Source: Planoprotostelium fungivorum
Lineage: Eukaryota; Evosea; Variosea; Cavosteliida; Cavosteliaceae
Direction of reading: 5' to 3'
Length of the DNA stretch: 64,000 nucleotides
NCBI GenBank assembly: GCA_003024175.1
Contig: MDYQ01000007.1
Coordinates: forward strand, 186,001-250,000
Shown here: positions 1-11,174 of the stretch, piece by piece
Position numbering within the stretch: position 1 is the first letter of the stretch
Layout of the letters: every line of letters starts with the position of its first letter
Translations under genes and position numbers: made by a program
Notes under the pieces: model-generated
The model's database searches: none
The model's input: only the letters and a program-made list of their open reading frames with translations
Told to the model about the DNA's origin: nothing

Positions 1-1792
1 ATGAAGATGCTGCTGCCCACTCGACACAGGAACACGTCAAGCGATACCATTTCAGAATTCCTGACATCATCTGATACTTCAGAGAGTGGTTTTAAACTCT
101 GTATCATGGCTCTACAACACCACGATCGCCAGGTGAAATCTCCGAGAAATTTTGGAGAAAGAGATGCGAATTCTCCAGGTATTCCCGGTGGTGATGAGAG
201 TGGAGCAGATGTACAGCTGGCCACTACCTCTGTTCCGTGTACACATACATCCCTGCGAGGAATCAGAGAAGATATTCGTCACTGTCGACGGAACCATAGT
301 CGACATTCACGACAACATTTTTCCGGTCGTATTCGGATACGACCGCCCGGACATCGTGGGACAGGTGAAATTTCATCGAAATTTCCGTCGTTGAATTTTC
401 ACAGAATATTTCGGTTCTGTTCACGTCGAAGGAGGGATCACCGATGTTGGGAAAATCGGTATCACCTTATCAGTCTCCGATACTGCAGAAGTCCCCCACC
501 ATGGAGAGACAGAAGTGGAGCCGGCCGGGCACCTACTATGACGTCATACAGATGAAAGACGGATCACTGTGTGATGTCATCGTGGAGATCACCCAGGAAG
601 AGAAAGAAGGTATGTCGATCGTGATGATGATCATGATGGTGATGCTGATGGAAAAAACTAGGCCCGCGAGTGCTCGTCGGAAAAATCAAACGGAAAATGG
701 AATTCGTTCAGAAGAAAACCGATCCGACATCTACAACGAAAGTGGGCCACTGGATCATCCAAGAGACCATCGGCCAGGGATCCCACGGAAAAGTCAGGCT
801 GGGCATCCATTCTACAACGCGACAGAGAGTGAGACACCTCGTACGACATCGTTCTCAACTCCACAGGCTGCCGTCAAATCGGTCAAGAAGTCGAAGACGA
901 ACCCGGAAGAATTGGAGAAAATTCGCAGAGAAATCAGCATCATGAGATTGATCAGCCATCCCAACATCGTCCGGTTGATCGATTTGATGGAGGACGATCA
1001 CATCATCCACATCGTGATGTCTTATCATCCACAGACTCTACGACATCACCTGAAGAGTTACCCCGGGAGGAAGTGAGGCGTACGGTACGTACGTACGATA
1101 CTGACGGAATAGGTTCCCGGACGATCTCTGCCGACGTTATTTCGGTCAATTATTATCCGCCGTGTCACACTGCCACACGTACCACGTCATTCATCGAGAC
1201 ATCAAGGTACGCGAAATTTCATCGACATTTCACCTGATGACATCATCAGCACGAGAACATCCTCTTGAGTGAAGACACGCAAGACATTATCCTCATCGAC
1301 TTTGGTATGTCGAATTATGAGATGGAGACGAAATTTCTGTCGACTTTCTGTGGATCTCCTGCCTTCTGTGCCCCCGAGATGTTTCTGGCCAAGCAGTACA
1401 GAGGCCCAGAGGTAGACGTGTGGTCCATGGGTGAGAAATTTGGGGGAAATTTCGACTCGAAGTCGACGGGGCTGATTGTAGACAGGGGTGTGTCTGTACT
1501 CCATCGCTACCGGAGAATTACCGTTCGACAACGTCGGGGCTATCTTATCCGGTGAATACAATCGAAATGTGGAAATTCCCATTGGTGAGTTGTAGATGGA
1601 CATTCACATTCATTCGATATCGATCGTGTGATTCACGGTCACGTGATCCCATCCTGCATGGATCGAAGGAAGACGATGTGCTCAATTTTGACAGAGTTGA
1701 TGGATCTGCTGTCAAAGATGATGAAAGTGGACCCACAGGAGAGGATCAGCATAGAGGGTATACGCAATCACGGCTGGTTCGTCAGAGCTTGA
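1..1792 (+). CDS. PAS-domain serine/threonine protein kinase (PASK/CAMKL-like); 5' end may lie outside the window
   Basis: Protein kinase preceded by a PAS sensor. The first exons read into a PAS-like segment ([20 protein letters not shown], then VGQNISVLF, later [20 protein letters not shown]), joined across introns at about 136-178 and 355-395. The kinase domain starts near 750: glycine loop IGQGSHGKV, lysine in AVKSVKK (after an intron at about 828-865), HRDIKHENILL, DFGMSN, and a [11 protein letters not shown] activation segment, ending WFVRA and a stop at 1790-1792. All catalytic residues are present, so it should be active. PAS plus CAMKL kinase is the layout of PAS kinases, which tie metabolic state to phosphorylation. 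The window opens inside or at the start of the gene, so the true start is uncertain. Two copies of the dispersed TCTACAACG word are coding here (728-738 and 809-819, read as Ser-Thr-Thr). Confidence 0.8.
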
Positions 1793-2243
1793 AGCATTAT
1801 TTATTGAGAACGCATCGAAGGGTGTGATGATCTACACTGTTGTAATAGACGAACGTGATGGAATTGGCGTAATCATCACAAAATTCTTGCACTCCTGCAG
1901 ATGTGTCAGCGTATTCCTCTCTACCTAGAATAGTTATTGAAACCTGCCAAACGGTAGCCGCACTACCATCAATGAGATGATTGCCAACGATTTCTTCAAG
2001 GGTGGACCACCATTTTGAAGAATATCACTCTGATTGAGGTCCATCGAATTCTGGGAGCTCCCAGAATTCATCTGGTCGTGTTGTAAACACCCCAAGGTAT
2101 CTTCTGTCGCTATACCGCGTGGTGGTTGGCGCGCATGACATGCTAAGCGCCGCTTTGCGGCCTTTGGCTCGGGCAACAAAGCACTTCCGGAAGACGTGTT
2201 CATCATTACCAATCACATTTGAAGAGGACAACCAATTGGAGAA
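1793..2243. other. Intergenic stretch between the PAS kinase and the first ankyrin gene
   Basis: No convincing gene is seen. It holds a weak inverted copy of the dispersed palindrome near 1829-1849 (GATCTACACTGTTGTAATAG). A minus-strand open frame overlaps the start of the next gene, but it shows no domain or exon logic and is taken as a shadow. It probably carries the 3' end of the kinase transcript and the promoter of the downstream gene. Confidence 0.4.
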
Positions 2244-3400
2244 ATGCAGAACGGGATCATATCGAGTTACGACGTGACGAGGACCATCTTGAAGATGGTG
2301 ATAGGAGAGAGAAACCAGACGAGAGACAACCACTCAATGGACGTGATCCTCCAAACCACCGTTCTTCTTCATACCTGCAAGATCTGGAAAGACATCGGTG
2401 AGCTGTCGGTCTCCATCTCGTCATCTCAAATAAGTGCATACCTTCACCAATTCATTCGGCTACCAGCTTCTAATAGATGCATTCCCAAGAGGTCCCAACC
2501 TAGTGCGCATCCTCCTCCCTCTTGTGAAGCTGTCTAAAGATGAGGCATCCACAGTCCTTAGCAATGCCCATCTCAACGAGGCCTTTCTCAATGCATCAGA
2601 GAGAAATCATCTAGAGACAATGGAGTTACTCTTGTCTCATCCACGAGTGGATCCAACCGTCAAAGATAATAGCGCCATGCGTTCGAGTGGATCTGTTGAA
2701 GTGCCACAATAAGGCCGTCAGAGAAACATCGAACTCGAACCATTCGATGGTCGTACAAGATTTTATCACCCGCGATCGGGTGTGCCCTTCGACATGCCTG
2801 GCAGTAGCGTCCAGTTTGGGTTATCTATCAGTGGTGGAGCTGCTCTTGACCGATCCTTGCGTCGATCCATCGGCATCAAACAACGAGGCACTCATTCTGG
2901 CGTTCATCAGTGGTCATACAGGGGTCATAGACATGCTACTGGCACATCCTCGCTTGGATCTGGCAGCGGAAGACAATCATCTCATACGGAACTTGTGTAC
3001 ACGCCTACCACAACTGATAGGAAGACCAATGTACGAAGATCCTGACTTCTATTCCCATGAAGGAGACCAATCGTTCCTACTTGTGGATGCAGAGGAACTC
3101 AGCAAGATCATCCAAAACATAGCCAACAAGATCCTTCTGCTGTCATTGGCTCATGTTCAAGTTGATCCGTCAGCGAGGGACAACGAAGCCATCCGAAACG
3201 CATCGAAAGCCGGCTACTCTCAAGTTGTACGATTATTTATGAGTGATCCCAGAGTCGATCCTTCGGCACAGAACAACGAAGCTCTGAGGAACGCCACGAG
3301 AGAGGGATATGAGGAAGTGGTCAAAGTACTCCTCTCTGATCCCAGAGTGCAACTGATGAGTGAGATGGATGAAGTTAAAGAGGACGCTAAACTGCAATAA
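2244..3400 (+). pseudogene. F-box-like/ankyrin-repeat protein, frameshifted copy
   Basis: Member of a small local family with the gene at 21187-22494. Both begin with a similar 50-residue segment (here MQNGIISSYDVTRTIL and LLHTCKIWKDIG; there MSDGLISSSYDVTKVIL and LRLTCKSWKDIG) that resembles the end of an F-box. An intron at about 2399-2433 follows. Ankyrin-type repeats with the phrase LLLSHPRVDPTVKDN or LFMSDPRVDPSAQNN continue to the stop at 3398-3400. The frame changes near 2680: the repeat in one frame stops being homologous after NSAM and resumes in the next frame as RVDLLKCHNKAVRET. No GT-AG intron that I can draw fixes this, so a repeat-mediated deletion or a sequencing error is likely. 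AATAAA overlaps the stop codon. Function unknown; F-box/ankyrin proteins usually recruit substrates for ubiquitylation. Confidence 0.55.
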
Positions 3401-3673
3401 AATCGATATGCATCTCGTGTTTCACGTCTCGACTCGTCTTATTGGAACCGGAGGGAATCATTTACGCTTCGTCTCGATAGAACTGGTAGAAGAGAAAGAC
3501 GAACTCACTCTGCTGAAGTTGAATTTGATATTTTTCGTTTTTGTAAAACGCTGTCCGTCTACAATCCATACTCGAGGAAACTCCTCGAATCCGCGGAAGT
3601 TCCTCGAAATGGCTCGGATCTGTTTCTTCTCAGACCTTCTTCATAATTCACCAACTATCCTTTCTCTTCGATC

Positions 3674-4567
3674 ATGCTCATCTTCGTCACTGGTGGTACC
3701 GGCTTTGTGGGAACTCAAGTCGTCAAGCAACTATTGGGAGAAGGCTACCAAGTCGTAGGATTAGCTCGCTCTGACAAAGCGGCCGATGCACTCACCCGAG
3801 CGGGTGCACAAGTCCACCGTGGCAGGGTCGAAGATCTAGAGAGTCTTACATCGGGCGCCAAGATGGCCGACGCCGTCGTCCATCTCGCGATGAACCACGA
3901 GAACATCGAGAACCGATTCCCTGAGGCCGCACGGGAGGAACAGAACGCCGTAAGAGCCCTCGGTGAGGCTTTAGAGGGCACCGGCAAGCCCTTCGTGGTC
4001 ACGACCGGAATGCCTTCGAACGGTGACTCAGACCTCATCGAGACCGTGCTGGGTTTCTTACCCGAGCCTCTGGCCCCCCGCCTCATCGTGGACACCATCG
4101 TCATGTCCTTCGTGGACAGAGGAGTCAAGTCAATGATCGTCAGACTGCCTCCCACGGTGCACGGCAAGGGAGACGTCATCGGTTTCATACCGTGCCACAT
4201 TGACATCGCGAAACGCACCGGAGTTGCTGGATACGTGGGAGAGGGAAATGCAAAGTGGTCCGGTGTCAACGTTCAAGACGCGGCGAGACTCTACATCATC
4301 GCTCTTCAGAAGGGACGAGCTGGTGATCGCTTCCATGCGGTGAATCGCCTCACTTCGGTCAAGGAGATTGCAGAGAAGATTGGAGACAAGTTACAATTGC
4401 CCGTGAAGTCCATACCGAAGGAAGAGGCTGCCGCACACTTTGGACCTCTTTTTGGTCTTATGCAGCAGATGGACCAGAAGGTCAGCACCGAATTGACCAG
4501 GAAGACTGGATGGGAGCCCATCCACGGAAACATCCTGGAGAACATGGATACAGTCTACTTCGACTGA
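3674..4567 (+). CDS. NAD(P)-dependent epimerase/dehydratase-like SDR protein, intronless
   Basis: An uninterrupted 297-residue frame. The N-terminus is a Rossmann dinucleotide-binding motif, MLIFVTGGTGFVGTQVVKQL (GxxGxxG), followed by VVGLARSDKAADAL and the D/E-containing turn after strand 3. It keeps an extended-SDR layout (VVHLAMNHENIE, IVRLPPTVHGKGD, VNVQDAARLYIIAL), but the usual YxxxK catalytic pair is not evident, so it fits the atypical SDR group related to NmrA/epimerase proteins. Substrate unknown. It has no introns while its neighbours have many, which suggests a late acquisition, retroposition or bacterial/fungal origin. The spacer to the upstream stop is about 270 nt and probably holds the promoter. 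Confidence 0.8.
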   Translation: MLIFVTGGTGFVGTQVVKQLLGEGYQVVGLARSDKAADALTRAGAQVHRGRVEDLESLTSGAKMADAVVHLAMNHENIENRFPEAAREEQNAVRALGEALEGTGKPFVVTTGMPSNGDSDLIETVLGFLPEPLAPRLIVDTIVMSFVDRGVKSMIVRLPPTVHGKGDVIGFIPCHIDIAKRTGVAGYVGEGNAKWSGVNVQDAARLYIIALQKGRAGDRFHAVNRLTSVKEIAEKIGDKLQLPVKSIPKEEAAAHFGPLFGLMQQMDQKVSTELTRKTGWEPIHGNILENMDTVYFD

Positions 4568-4687
4568 GGAGATAAAGAACAAAGTAGATGTTTGTGATGG
4601 ATTGTCTAGAATAGGCCGACCATGTGTATGAACTTCAATCATCGACAGAGAGGAGCTTACTCGGTTGATTTATTACAATGAATGAGA

Positions 4688-5531
4688 TCAGATGAGCTGT
4701 TTCTGTTTTAGATGCTCGATGGCCATGTAGCAAGTCTGGACCGATGGTAGCATCATGTCACCCGACAATATGATACGATGAAGCTCATCCATAGTGACAT
4801 CTTTGTAGATCTGAATAGTCTCTGACATCACATTACCATCATCTCGTCACATCTGATCTCACCTTCAAGATCACGAGGAGGAGGTGATGGGTCATCCACT
4901 GGATCTAAGACTAAGAAGGGATAGAAGACGTTCGTTGACCACTTGAGCTCTCCGATTCCTAATCACTTTAGAGGTGACACGATGGCAAAGATGATTGACC
5001 TCGGTGACCTTCCGGTAATAAACTGATCCATTCTCCATCTTTCAGAAAGGCTTCCTCGGATAGTTCTGCACGAGCGGCAGCTATGACACTATAGAGGATG
5101 AGATCGCACATCATGAAGAACGGGAGACCTGTCGTGCTTCTTTGATTCGTAAGCACCTGCAGCTAGTGTGTATCTCTGAGATTGCATTCAGTGATGTCAG
5201 AATGGATGACGTTTCATCACCAGATCGTTTGTCCCCTGTGCATATTCTGCAAGGATTGTGGTTGTTTTCTATGATCGTCAGATCCTGACGTCACAGTGTA
5301 CCACCTTCTTCGTATCAAATGTGAAGACAGTCACAAAGATGGTCGTATTACCAACCACATCCCTGATCTCGATAAGCTGACTCGTCTGAAGATCCCTCAC
5401 CAACTGATCTGTCTCCCATCGTCAAACAGTGTCTCTCTCTTTCGGACTGTAAGGTATCTCTTGTACGATACAGTATCTTCCAATATCTTAAACTTTCCTT
5501 CTGAAGATAGAGAGAGATCCCTTGTGCTCAT
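4688..5531 (-). CDS. Nudix hydrolase (NDP-sugar / ADP-ribose diphosphatase-like)
   Basis: Spliced by eye on the minus strand from MSTRDLSLSSEGKFKILED (start at 5531). Exons read in order: a beta-rich N-terminus (VSYKRYLTVRKRETLFDDG), DVVGNTTIFVTVFTFDTKK, KTTTILAEYAQGTND, RYTLAA, then the Nudix box region ARAELSEEAFLKDGEWI, then ELKWSTNVFYPFLVLDPVDD, and a last exon ending MAIEHLKQKQLI. The Nudix box deviates from REUXEE (it reads AELSEE), so activity could be altered. The layout, with a TNVFYPFLVLDPVDDPSPP loop after the box and a C-terminal helix with MMLPSVQTCYMA, resembles sugar-nucleotide diphosphatases. It converges on the SDR gene with a spacer of about 120 nt. Confidence 0.7.
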
Positions 5532-5673
5532 CTTGTCCGTTCAATGATCTCAAATAATGTGTGATGGATGATGTTGGGCAGGTTGTGGATGTTCTAGAGA
5601 ACGAGTTCAAAATTTTAATAGAATTTGAAACATCACGACGATCAGCAACGTTTCGGAGCTATAAACAGGTAAC

Positions 5674-7958
5674 ATGAGGCGCTACCAGGTCCTCGTGTTC
5701 CTGATCGTCTGTTTGTTTTTAGTTCAATGGATGGCCAGAATCAATACGGGATATACTGCCAGCAGTAATGACGATACAATGGCGGTCGCTTCTCCTTCAG
5801 GTGAGATAACACACGAAGACTCCTTCTGATATGCTCCAGCTCAAGCAAGCAACGATCCGGTAGTGACACAACCACTTACAACAACTGCAGAAGAATTGAT
5901 GGGAGAAGTGAGATAGTCACTGTCCTTCCATGATGTTGATTTAGAGGCAGCCACATCCCATCCCAGAGATGATAGAATCGGCAAGGAGGAAGTTTGAACA
6001 GAGGAAACTCCTCTCTGAAAAGTACAAAGATCTGAGTTTCGCTCGTGAAGACTACAAGAGAAGGTAGCTGCTTGCCTCCCACTCTCAATCATTTTTAATC
6101 ATTGTCTTCCAGGTATAACCTCGATCCTCCGAGAGGCTTCGATAAATGGCACGCTTACATGGTATCTCAACTCCCAACCGATTCCGTGAACCTCATCGGT
6201 GGGGTCGACATCCATTTTCCAATCTCACACGAACACAGACTACGACACTCTCATGGACAATCTTCTCCCCTATCGAGCCATCCATCCCAAGCAGCTAAGA
6301 CGCAGGATCTGGGCCATGGACAAGCATGACATGATGACGACCATTGTCAAGGTCAAAGACGGCAACCGATTCAAAACAATCAATCATAATTCGAACGCTG
6401 TGGCCATCGGCGGAATCCAGACATTGCTTGACGCAGCTCTAAGTGCTTCTGGGGGAAGTCTGAAAGAATTAGAGCTGCTCTACAATCTATTGGACGAATC
6501 GAGAAGTCTCGTGGCTTATGACGTCGTGGAAAAATATAGACACGCTGCCAGACAGAAACAATGTGAGATGATCGTGATTACATGATCGCATGGAATTTTT
6601 TCACCATCATCATCACGATGCCGTGATCTCATGCGTCTTAGATCTCGCCAACGCAGACGATCCCGTACCGAAAGACGAGTGGTTCATGGGAGAGGACCCG
6701 AAAGATTTTGGAAAATACGATGGTGACATGATCGATCAGCCTCGACCGGTGGACATGATGACCCTGTGGAGGAAGACCCGCGACACGTGTCCCCCCAATT
6801 CTCCATCACGCAATGGAGACATCGATCCCATGGCTGGACATTATTTTCCGTGGGACAAGCCAGATTGGAAGTACGCCCCTCTACCCTTCACCGTAGCCGG
6901 ATTCATTCGAAATTTCACCGACAGCACCGACGTCTGCCTGCAGAACGACATACAAGCTTATTACGGCATGATCATACGGCCGGCAACGACAAAGGTGGTC
7001 GTCAACGACCTCTTTCCCTTCATGTCGCAGGCCATCATGAGCGGTTACAACGATATCTTACTGCCCAGCGGTCTCTACCACTACAACCAAGTCAGAAAGA
7101 CCGACAAGAGAGTGCCCTGGAACGACAAGAAGGGTGAGGAGAACGTCGACCGATGGATAATGAATGTCGACAGTTACGATGATGTGGAGGGGTAGCTCCA
7201 CTGGAGGCCAGGCGAGAAACGGAGATTGGAAGGGAATACAACGCGGCAGGTTGGTCTGCCGCCTCAACCGACAAGACAAATCGACAGAATCAGTCATTGT
7301 AGACACTCCCCTGGGCATGCAGAGCATCCACCTCCCGACTTCTACTCTAGACAAACTGGCCGACGTTGCCATCACAAACATCCTCCATTCAGACGATCTC
7401 GCCGCGAAGAACATGAAGGAGACACCCTGCCTGAGAGTCCATTCGGGTGGTATGCCCTTCGAGACCCTTCCAGAGTACAGATACCTCTTGGACGTGGACG
7501 GAAACAGCTTCAGCAGCCGATTCCAAGAGCTCCTGAGGATGAAGAGTGTCGTCATCAAGTCACAGTTGGTCTACGAATGGTTCACGAGCAGCGTTATCCC
7601 GTGGTATCACTACGTACCGATGAACATGAGATTCTCAGACACGTACGACATCGTCACTTGGTTCGAAGGTTTCTCGTCTCTCGTCAAGGAAGGAGGAGAG
7701 GGATTAGAACTGAGGGAGGCCGTCAGGATCTTGAAGGAGAAGAAGGAAGGAAAGAGTCAAGCGGAGGCGGTCGTCGCTCTGTCGGCGAAGCCTCATCTGA
7801 AAGAAGCCGAGGCCATCGCAGAGCAGGGAGCGCAGTTTGCCGCGGGAAATCTGAGGGGACAAGATGCAGTCATCTTCGTCTACCGACTTCTCATCGAGTG
7901 GGAGGAGATGCTGGACATCGGGGGGAAGGGAGGTGCCTCATGTGACTTTGGATGTTAG
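5674..7958 (+). CDS. CAP10/GT90-family protein O-glycosyltransferase, type II membrane protein
   Basis: Begins MRRYQVLVFLIVCLFLVQW, a short cytoplasmic tail plus signal anchor, so the enzyme should sit in the ER or Golgi lumen. After four or five short introns the CAP10 domain follows: a WDKPDWKYAPLPF segment, then MMWRGSSTGGQARNGDW, the WRGS-x-TGG signature of this family, which appears once the intron at about 7133-7172 is removed. Next come YRYLLDVDGNSFSSRFQELL and VYEWFTSSVIPWYHYVPM, which match the sugar-nucleotide-binding core of POGLUT/KDELC enzymes and fungal CAP10/CAP64 proteins. These families transfer glucose or xylose to protein Ser residues or build capsule polysaccharide. Which sugar is used here cannot be told. 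The next gene starts only about 110 nt downstream. Confidence 0.85.
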
Positions 7959-8068
7959 AGATAAAGAACGTGTGATATTCGGTCGAAATGAATTTATTTC
8001 GATTTTCGAACTTGGGTATTGTAGATGGTGGAACAGGATCAGATCACATCACATTGGAAGAATCGGAC

Positions 8069-9911
8069 ATGATGAAGATTCAGAGTCTTGTCAGACTCCG
8101 TCCAGTTCATCATAGAACGTTTCCTGCCATACATCGTCGTAATTACAACACAGAGGTCGACAATGCTTTGAACAGAGAGTCAGCGCACGCAACCGTCGGC
8201 TCAGAAGTTAATGGCTCACCATCATCAGGTAATCATGACGAATCAACCGTTTCTGATCGTGTACGAAGAAAAGGTGAAGGTACCCAAAAAGAAGGTTCTC
8301 CTCTTGACTGGCCCCACTGGTGGAGGAAAATCCTCTCTGGGCATGGATTATGCCAAACTCACAGGAAGTGAAATCGTATCTGCAGATGCCATCGCAGTCT
8401 TCAAAGGATGGACTATTGCTGCAGCTAAACCAACTGCACAAGATATGGCAGAGGTGAATTGCCATTTTCAACTGTTTGGAATCCACCAATCAATCCATCA
8501 ACCCATCGAAATCGTCTCGATGATCATGCACGGAGTGACCGAATATAGGTTCCTCATCACTTGGTCGACGTCGCAGAGTTCGGCGATGATTTCACCGCCA
8601 TCGACTTCAGAACACAAGCTCTCGCCGCCATCAATGTGAGTTCATCATCCCGACATCCATCTCACGATCGACAGAGCATCCACGACAAAGGAAAGATTCC
8701 AGTCGTCGTCGGTGGCAGCAACTTCTACCAGAGAGTTCTCCTCTACGGCCTCCACGAAGAATTACCTAAAGACACGAAGATGCTGCAGGAGCAGTACTCA
8801 TTAGACATGGCAAACGATCCAGATCTGCAGAGAAAGTGAGACCCTCGCGATGATGATGTTGATGATCATGATGATGATCACGATGTGATGCTGATGGTGA
8901 CACACTATCAGGTATTACGATCGTCTGTCAGAGATCGATCCCAGAGCAGCTTGGCACTTTGGTCCCGGTGATGCTTATCGCATCAGTCGTGCTCTCGCCG
9001 TTTGCGACGCCTCCGGTAGAACTTACTCCAGCTTCCGCAAAGGTGAAATTTCCCCGATTCTCCACCACTCTTCTACAACGTTCACGCCTCGACTGACTCG
9101 CGACAGAGATGAAAGAAGAAGATTTAGAATACGATTGGAGGAATTTGTTCGTCGTTTGGAGGAAAGTGACAGAGTTATCGAGAATAGAAGATCGCTGCGA
9201 GAAGATGATCATGGATGGACTCTTTCAGGAAATCATGGATTTCTTTCAACGGTTCGTCGAGCGTCCCAAGGAAGGAGGTGTGGGACGTGTGATGACGTGT
9301 GATGACGTCATACAGCGAATTTGAAGTATCCGTTGGGATGCATGGAGGCCGTGCAGTTTCTGTTGTACGGTGATTTTCAAGTGGATGCGTTCCAGAGATT
9401 CCTGGAATTATTCAAGACGAGCACCAGGTGAGATTCCGACTTTCCGACTCTTTCCAAATTTCCGACTCTTTCCAACTCTCTGCAGGCAACTGGCCAAATC
9501 ACAGAGGACCTGGGGTAGAGCGTCACCGATGACCTACTGGGTGCCTGCAGAGAAGATCACAGCACAAGACATCGATCGACTCGTGAATCTCCCTGCAGAA
9601 GAATTCCACCAACAGTTTTCGTCCGAAAATCAGGTATTTTATTTATATATTCTTACTCCGTCTACAACGTAACGCGAACTCGATGATGATGATGATGTTG
9701 ATCTGTATAGACGAGGATGAAGACGGAGGATGCCTTCGGAGCGAGAAAGGGATACAAATCGTTGGAGTCTAAATTCCAACTCACCAATCGATTCGTCGCG
9801 CAGAAGTTCTTAAACGGGCTCCAGAAGGAGATGAAGAAGTACCCGGACCACGTTTACACCGAGATGAGAAGGATGTTCCCCGAGGTAGTGGAGGTCAAGA
9901 GAACAGAATAA
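8069..9911 (+). CDS. tRNA dimethylallyltransferase (MiaA/TRIT1/IPT family), mitochondrial leader
   Basis: Transfers a dimethylallyl group to N6 of A37 in tRNAs that read UNN codons; relatives make cytokinin-like isopentenyl-adenines. The N-terminus MMKIQSLVRLRPVHHRTF is basic and acid-free, a good mitochondrial presequence. It is joined by an intron (about 8229-8270) to VKVPKKKVLLLTGPTGGGKS, the P-loop. Then come GSEIVSADAIAVFKGW, KPTAQDMAE, the substrate motif PHHLVDVAEF, and VVVGGSNFYQRVLLYGL, all MiaA hallmarks, followed by HFGPGDAYRISRALAV, GCMEAVQFLLYGDF and TRQLAKSQRTWGR (tRNA-recognition arm). It ends EVVEVKRTE with the stop at 9909-9911, and AATAAA overlaps that stop. I chose the start at 8069; an in-frame ATG at 7988 is possible. 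Eight or so short introns. Confidence 0.85.
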
Positions 9912-10220
9912 AGAATCTGAAAAGTCTTCATGTTGCAGTGTGATGGGATGTGATGATGAGTGACGAAGAGGAGACGGACGACGGGAAGACGTTTATTCTT
10001 GAGAAAGTGACCGCACTCGATCGCATGCATTGCGATCGTGATGAACTCAACAACAGATGGATCCATCATGATGATGGGACAGGAGGCATCCTCACGTATG
10101 TCCTGCAGCTCTCAGACAGTTGGCCAAGAAGGCAAACTCGTCCAATTTGTTCAACTTCCCGTTTCCCATCAGCACCCTACATCTCATGAGCCTCTTTGTA
10201 GATCGAGACTTTTAATTTTC
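9912..10220. other. Convergent intergenic spacer
   Basis: Lies between the 3' ends of the tRNA dimethylallyltransferase and RING genes. Short open frames on both strands show no domain or splice pattern. A run of GATGATG triplets is present, as elsewhere in this genome. I see nothing else. Confidence 0.4.
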
Positions 10221-10930
10221 TCACCAGTCTTCGTCTGGTTTCGATAGAGCAGACAGCTGAGCTCTACAGACAGGACAAGTCTGGCTCCTCTGTTTCCTGA
10301 TCTCTTTCACTTCTCTTGATGATGGATGTCAACTCACCATTCTTTCAGGCAGTCACTGCAGAACGCATGAGTGCATTGCAAGGCGATATCGGCCTTCTTT
10401 TCGAAACAGATGATGCAGTCTGTGTCGTTGTCCGCTGATAATGTGCTGGATGGTTAAGGATGTCGATCATGATTTAAGTCGAATGGGATAGGTGGATACG
10501 TTTCGACAATCTCTTGACAACCACTCGTTCTCATGGATGGATCTTGACTGCTCTTCATCATCTCCAGCAGTTGTACGTAGAAGATGGAAAACTGTTTCAG
10601 ACTGAGTATCTTTTTCGTACGCCCATCGACCTGTCGAACACTTAAGAGGTGATGTTATAGATCATCACGATGATCTTACGTTCGATCTCAATTGTATGTT
10701 CGCCAAGAGTTTCCAAAACGGTAGATTGTTGGTCTCCAAAAATTGGGGAAGGTGCGTGAGCTCCAGGTGACAAGATGCCTCGTGATGTTCTTTACTGAAG
10801 TATTGTGTCAAACTGCTGGTGGTCAGTGACTGCCAGATGAGGAGACGAACACTTCGTTGGCGATCGTGATGTGCGTCTTTAGATCTTCCATTGATTTGGG
10901 TAATTCGGGTGAACTGATTGTTGCTTCCAT
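10221..10930 (-). CDS. RING-finger protein, RNF141-like probable E3 ubiquitin ligase
   Basis: Read on the minus strand from MEATISSPELPKSMEDL. The middle exon, VDGRTKKILSLKQFSIFYV followed by QLLEMMK, resembles the region before the RING of animal RNF141. The C-terminal C3HC4 RING reads DTDCIICFEKKADIALQC, then THAFCSDCLKEW, and after an intron of about 40 nt KQRSQTCPVCRAQLSAL, so all eight zinc ligands (C-x2-C, C-x-H-x2-C-x2-C, C-x2-C) are present. The protein ends SKPDEDW and is about 190 residues. The junction between the first and second coding exons (near 10800-10850) does not give a clean GT-AG intron in the expected phase and may use a GC donor. Function is inferred: ubiquitin ligase. 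Confidence 0.65.
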
Positions 10931-11174
10931 TTCTGATGTTCTTCGATTCAATTGTTGATCGGATGATGATGGTGATTGAATATGTTTCTCTTCCCTCAGC
11001 GATTCACCGAAACGTTGCTCGTACCCTTCTTTCGTCAGCTGATGAGAACAGGCCTGTCACGCCAGTGTTTGTTTCTTTGGCTGTCTGGCTCGTTGTTTGG
11101 TGTGAAGAATGTGTACGGTTAACCGCGAAATCTGAGACGAGCAGAAGAACAGCAGCTCATCTCGATCCCTTCTC

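Noticed and set aside
7959-8068. Extension of the GT90 gene, or an upstream start of the tRNA-modification gene at 7988.
   Set aside because: The stop at 7956-7958 follows a plausible C-terminus, and the 8069 start gives a clean mitochondrial leader; the upstream ATG remains possible but is less likely.
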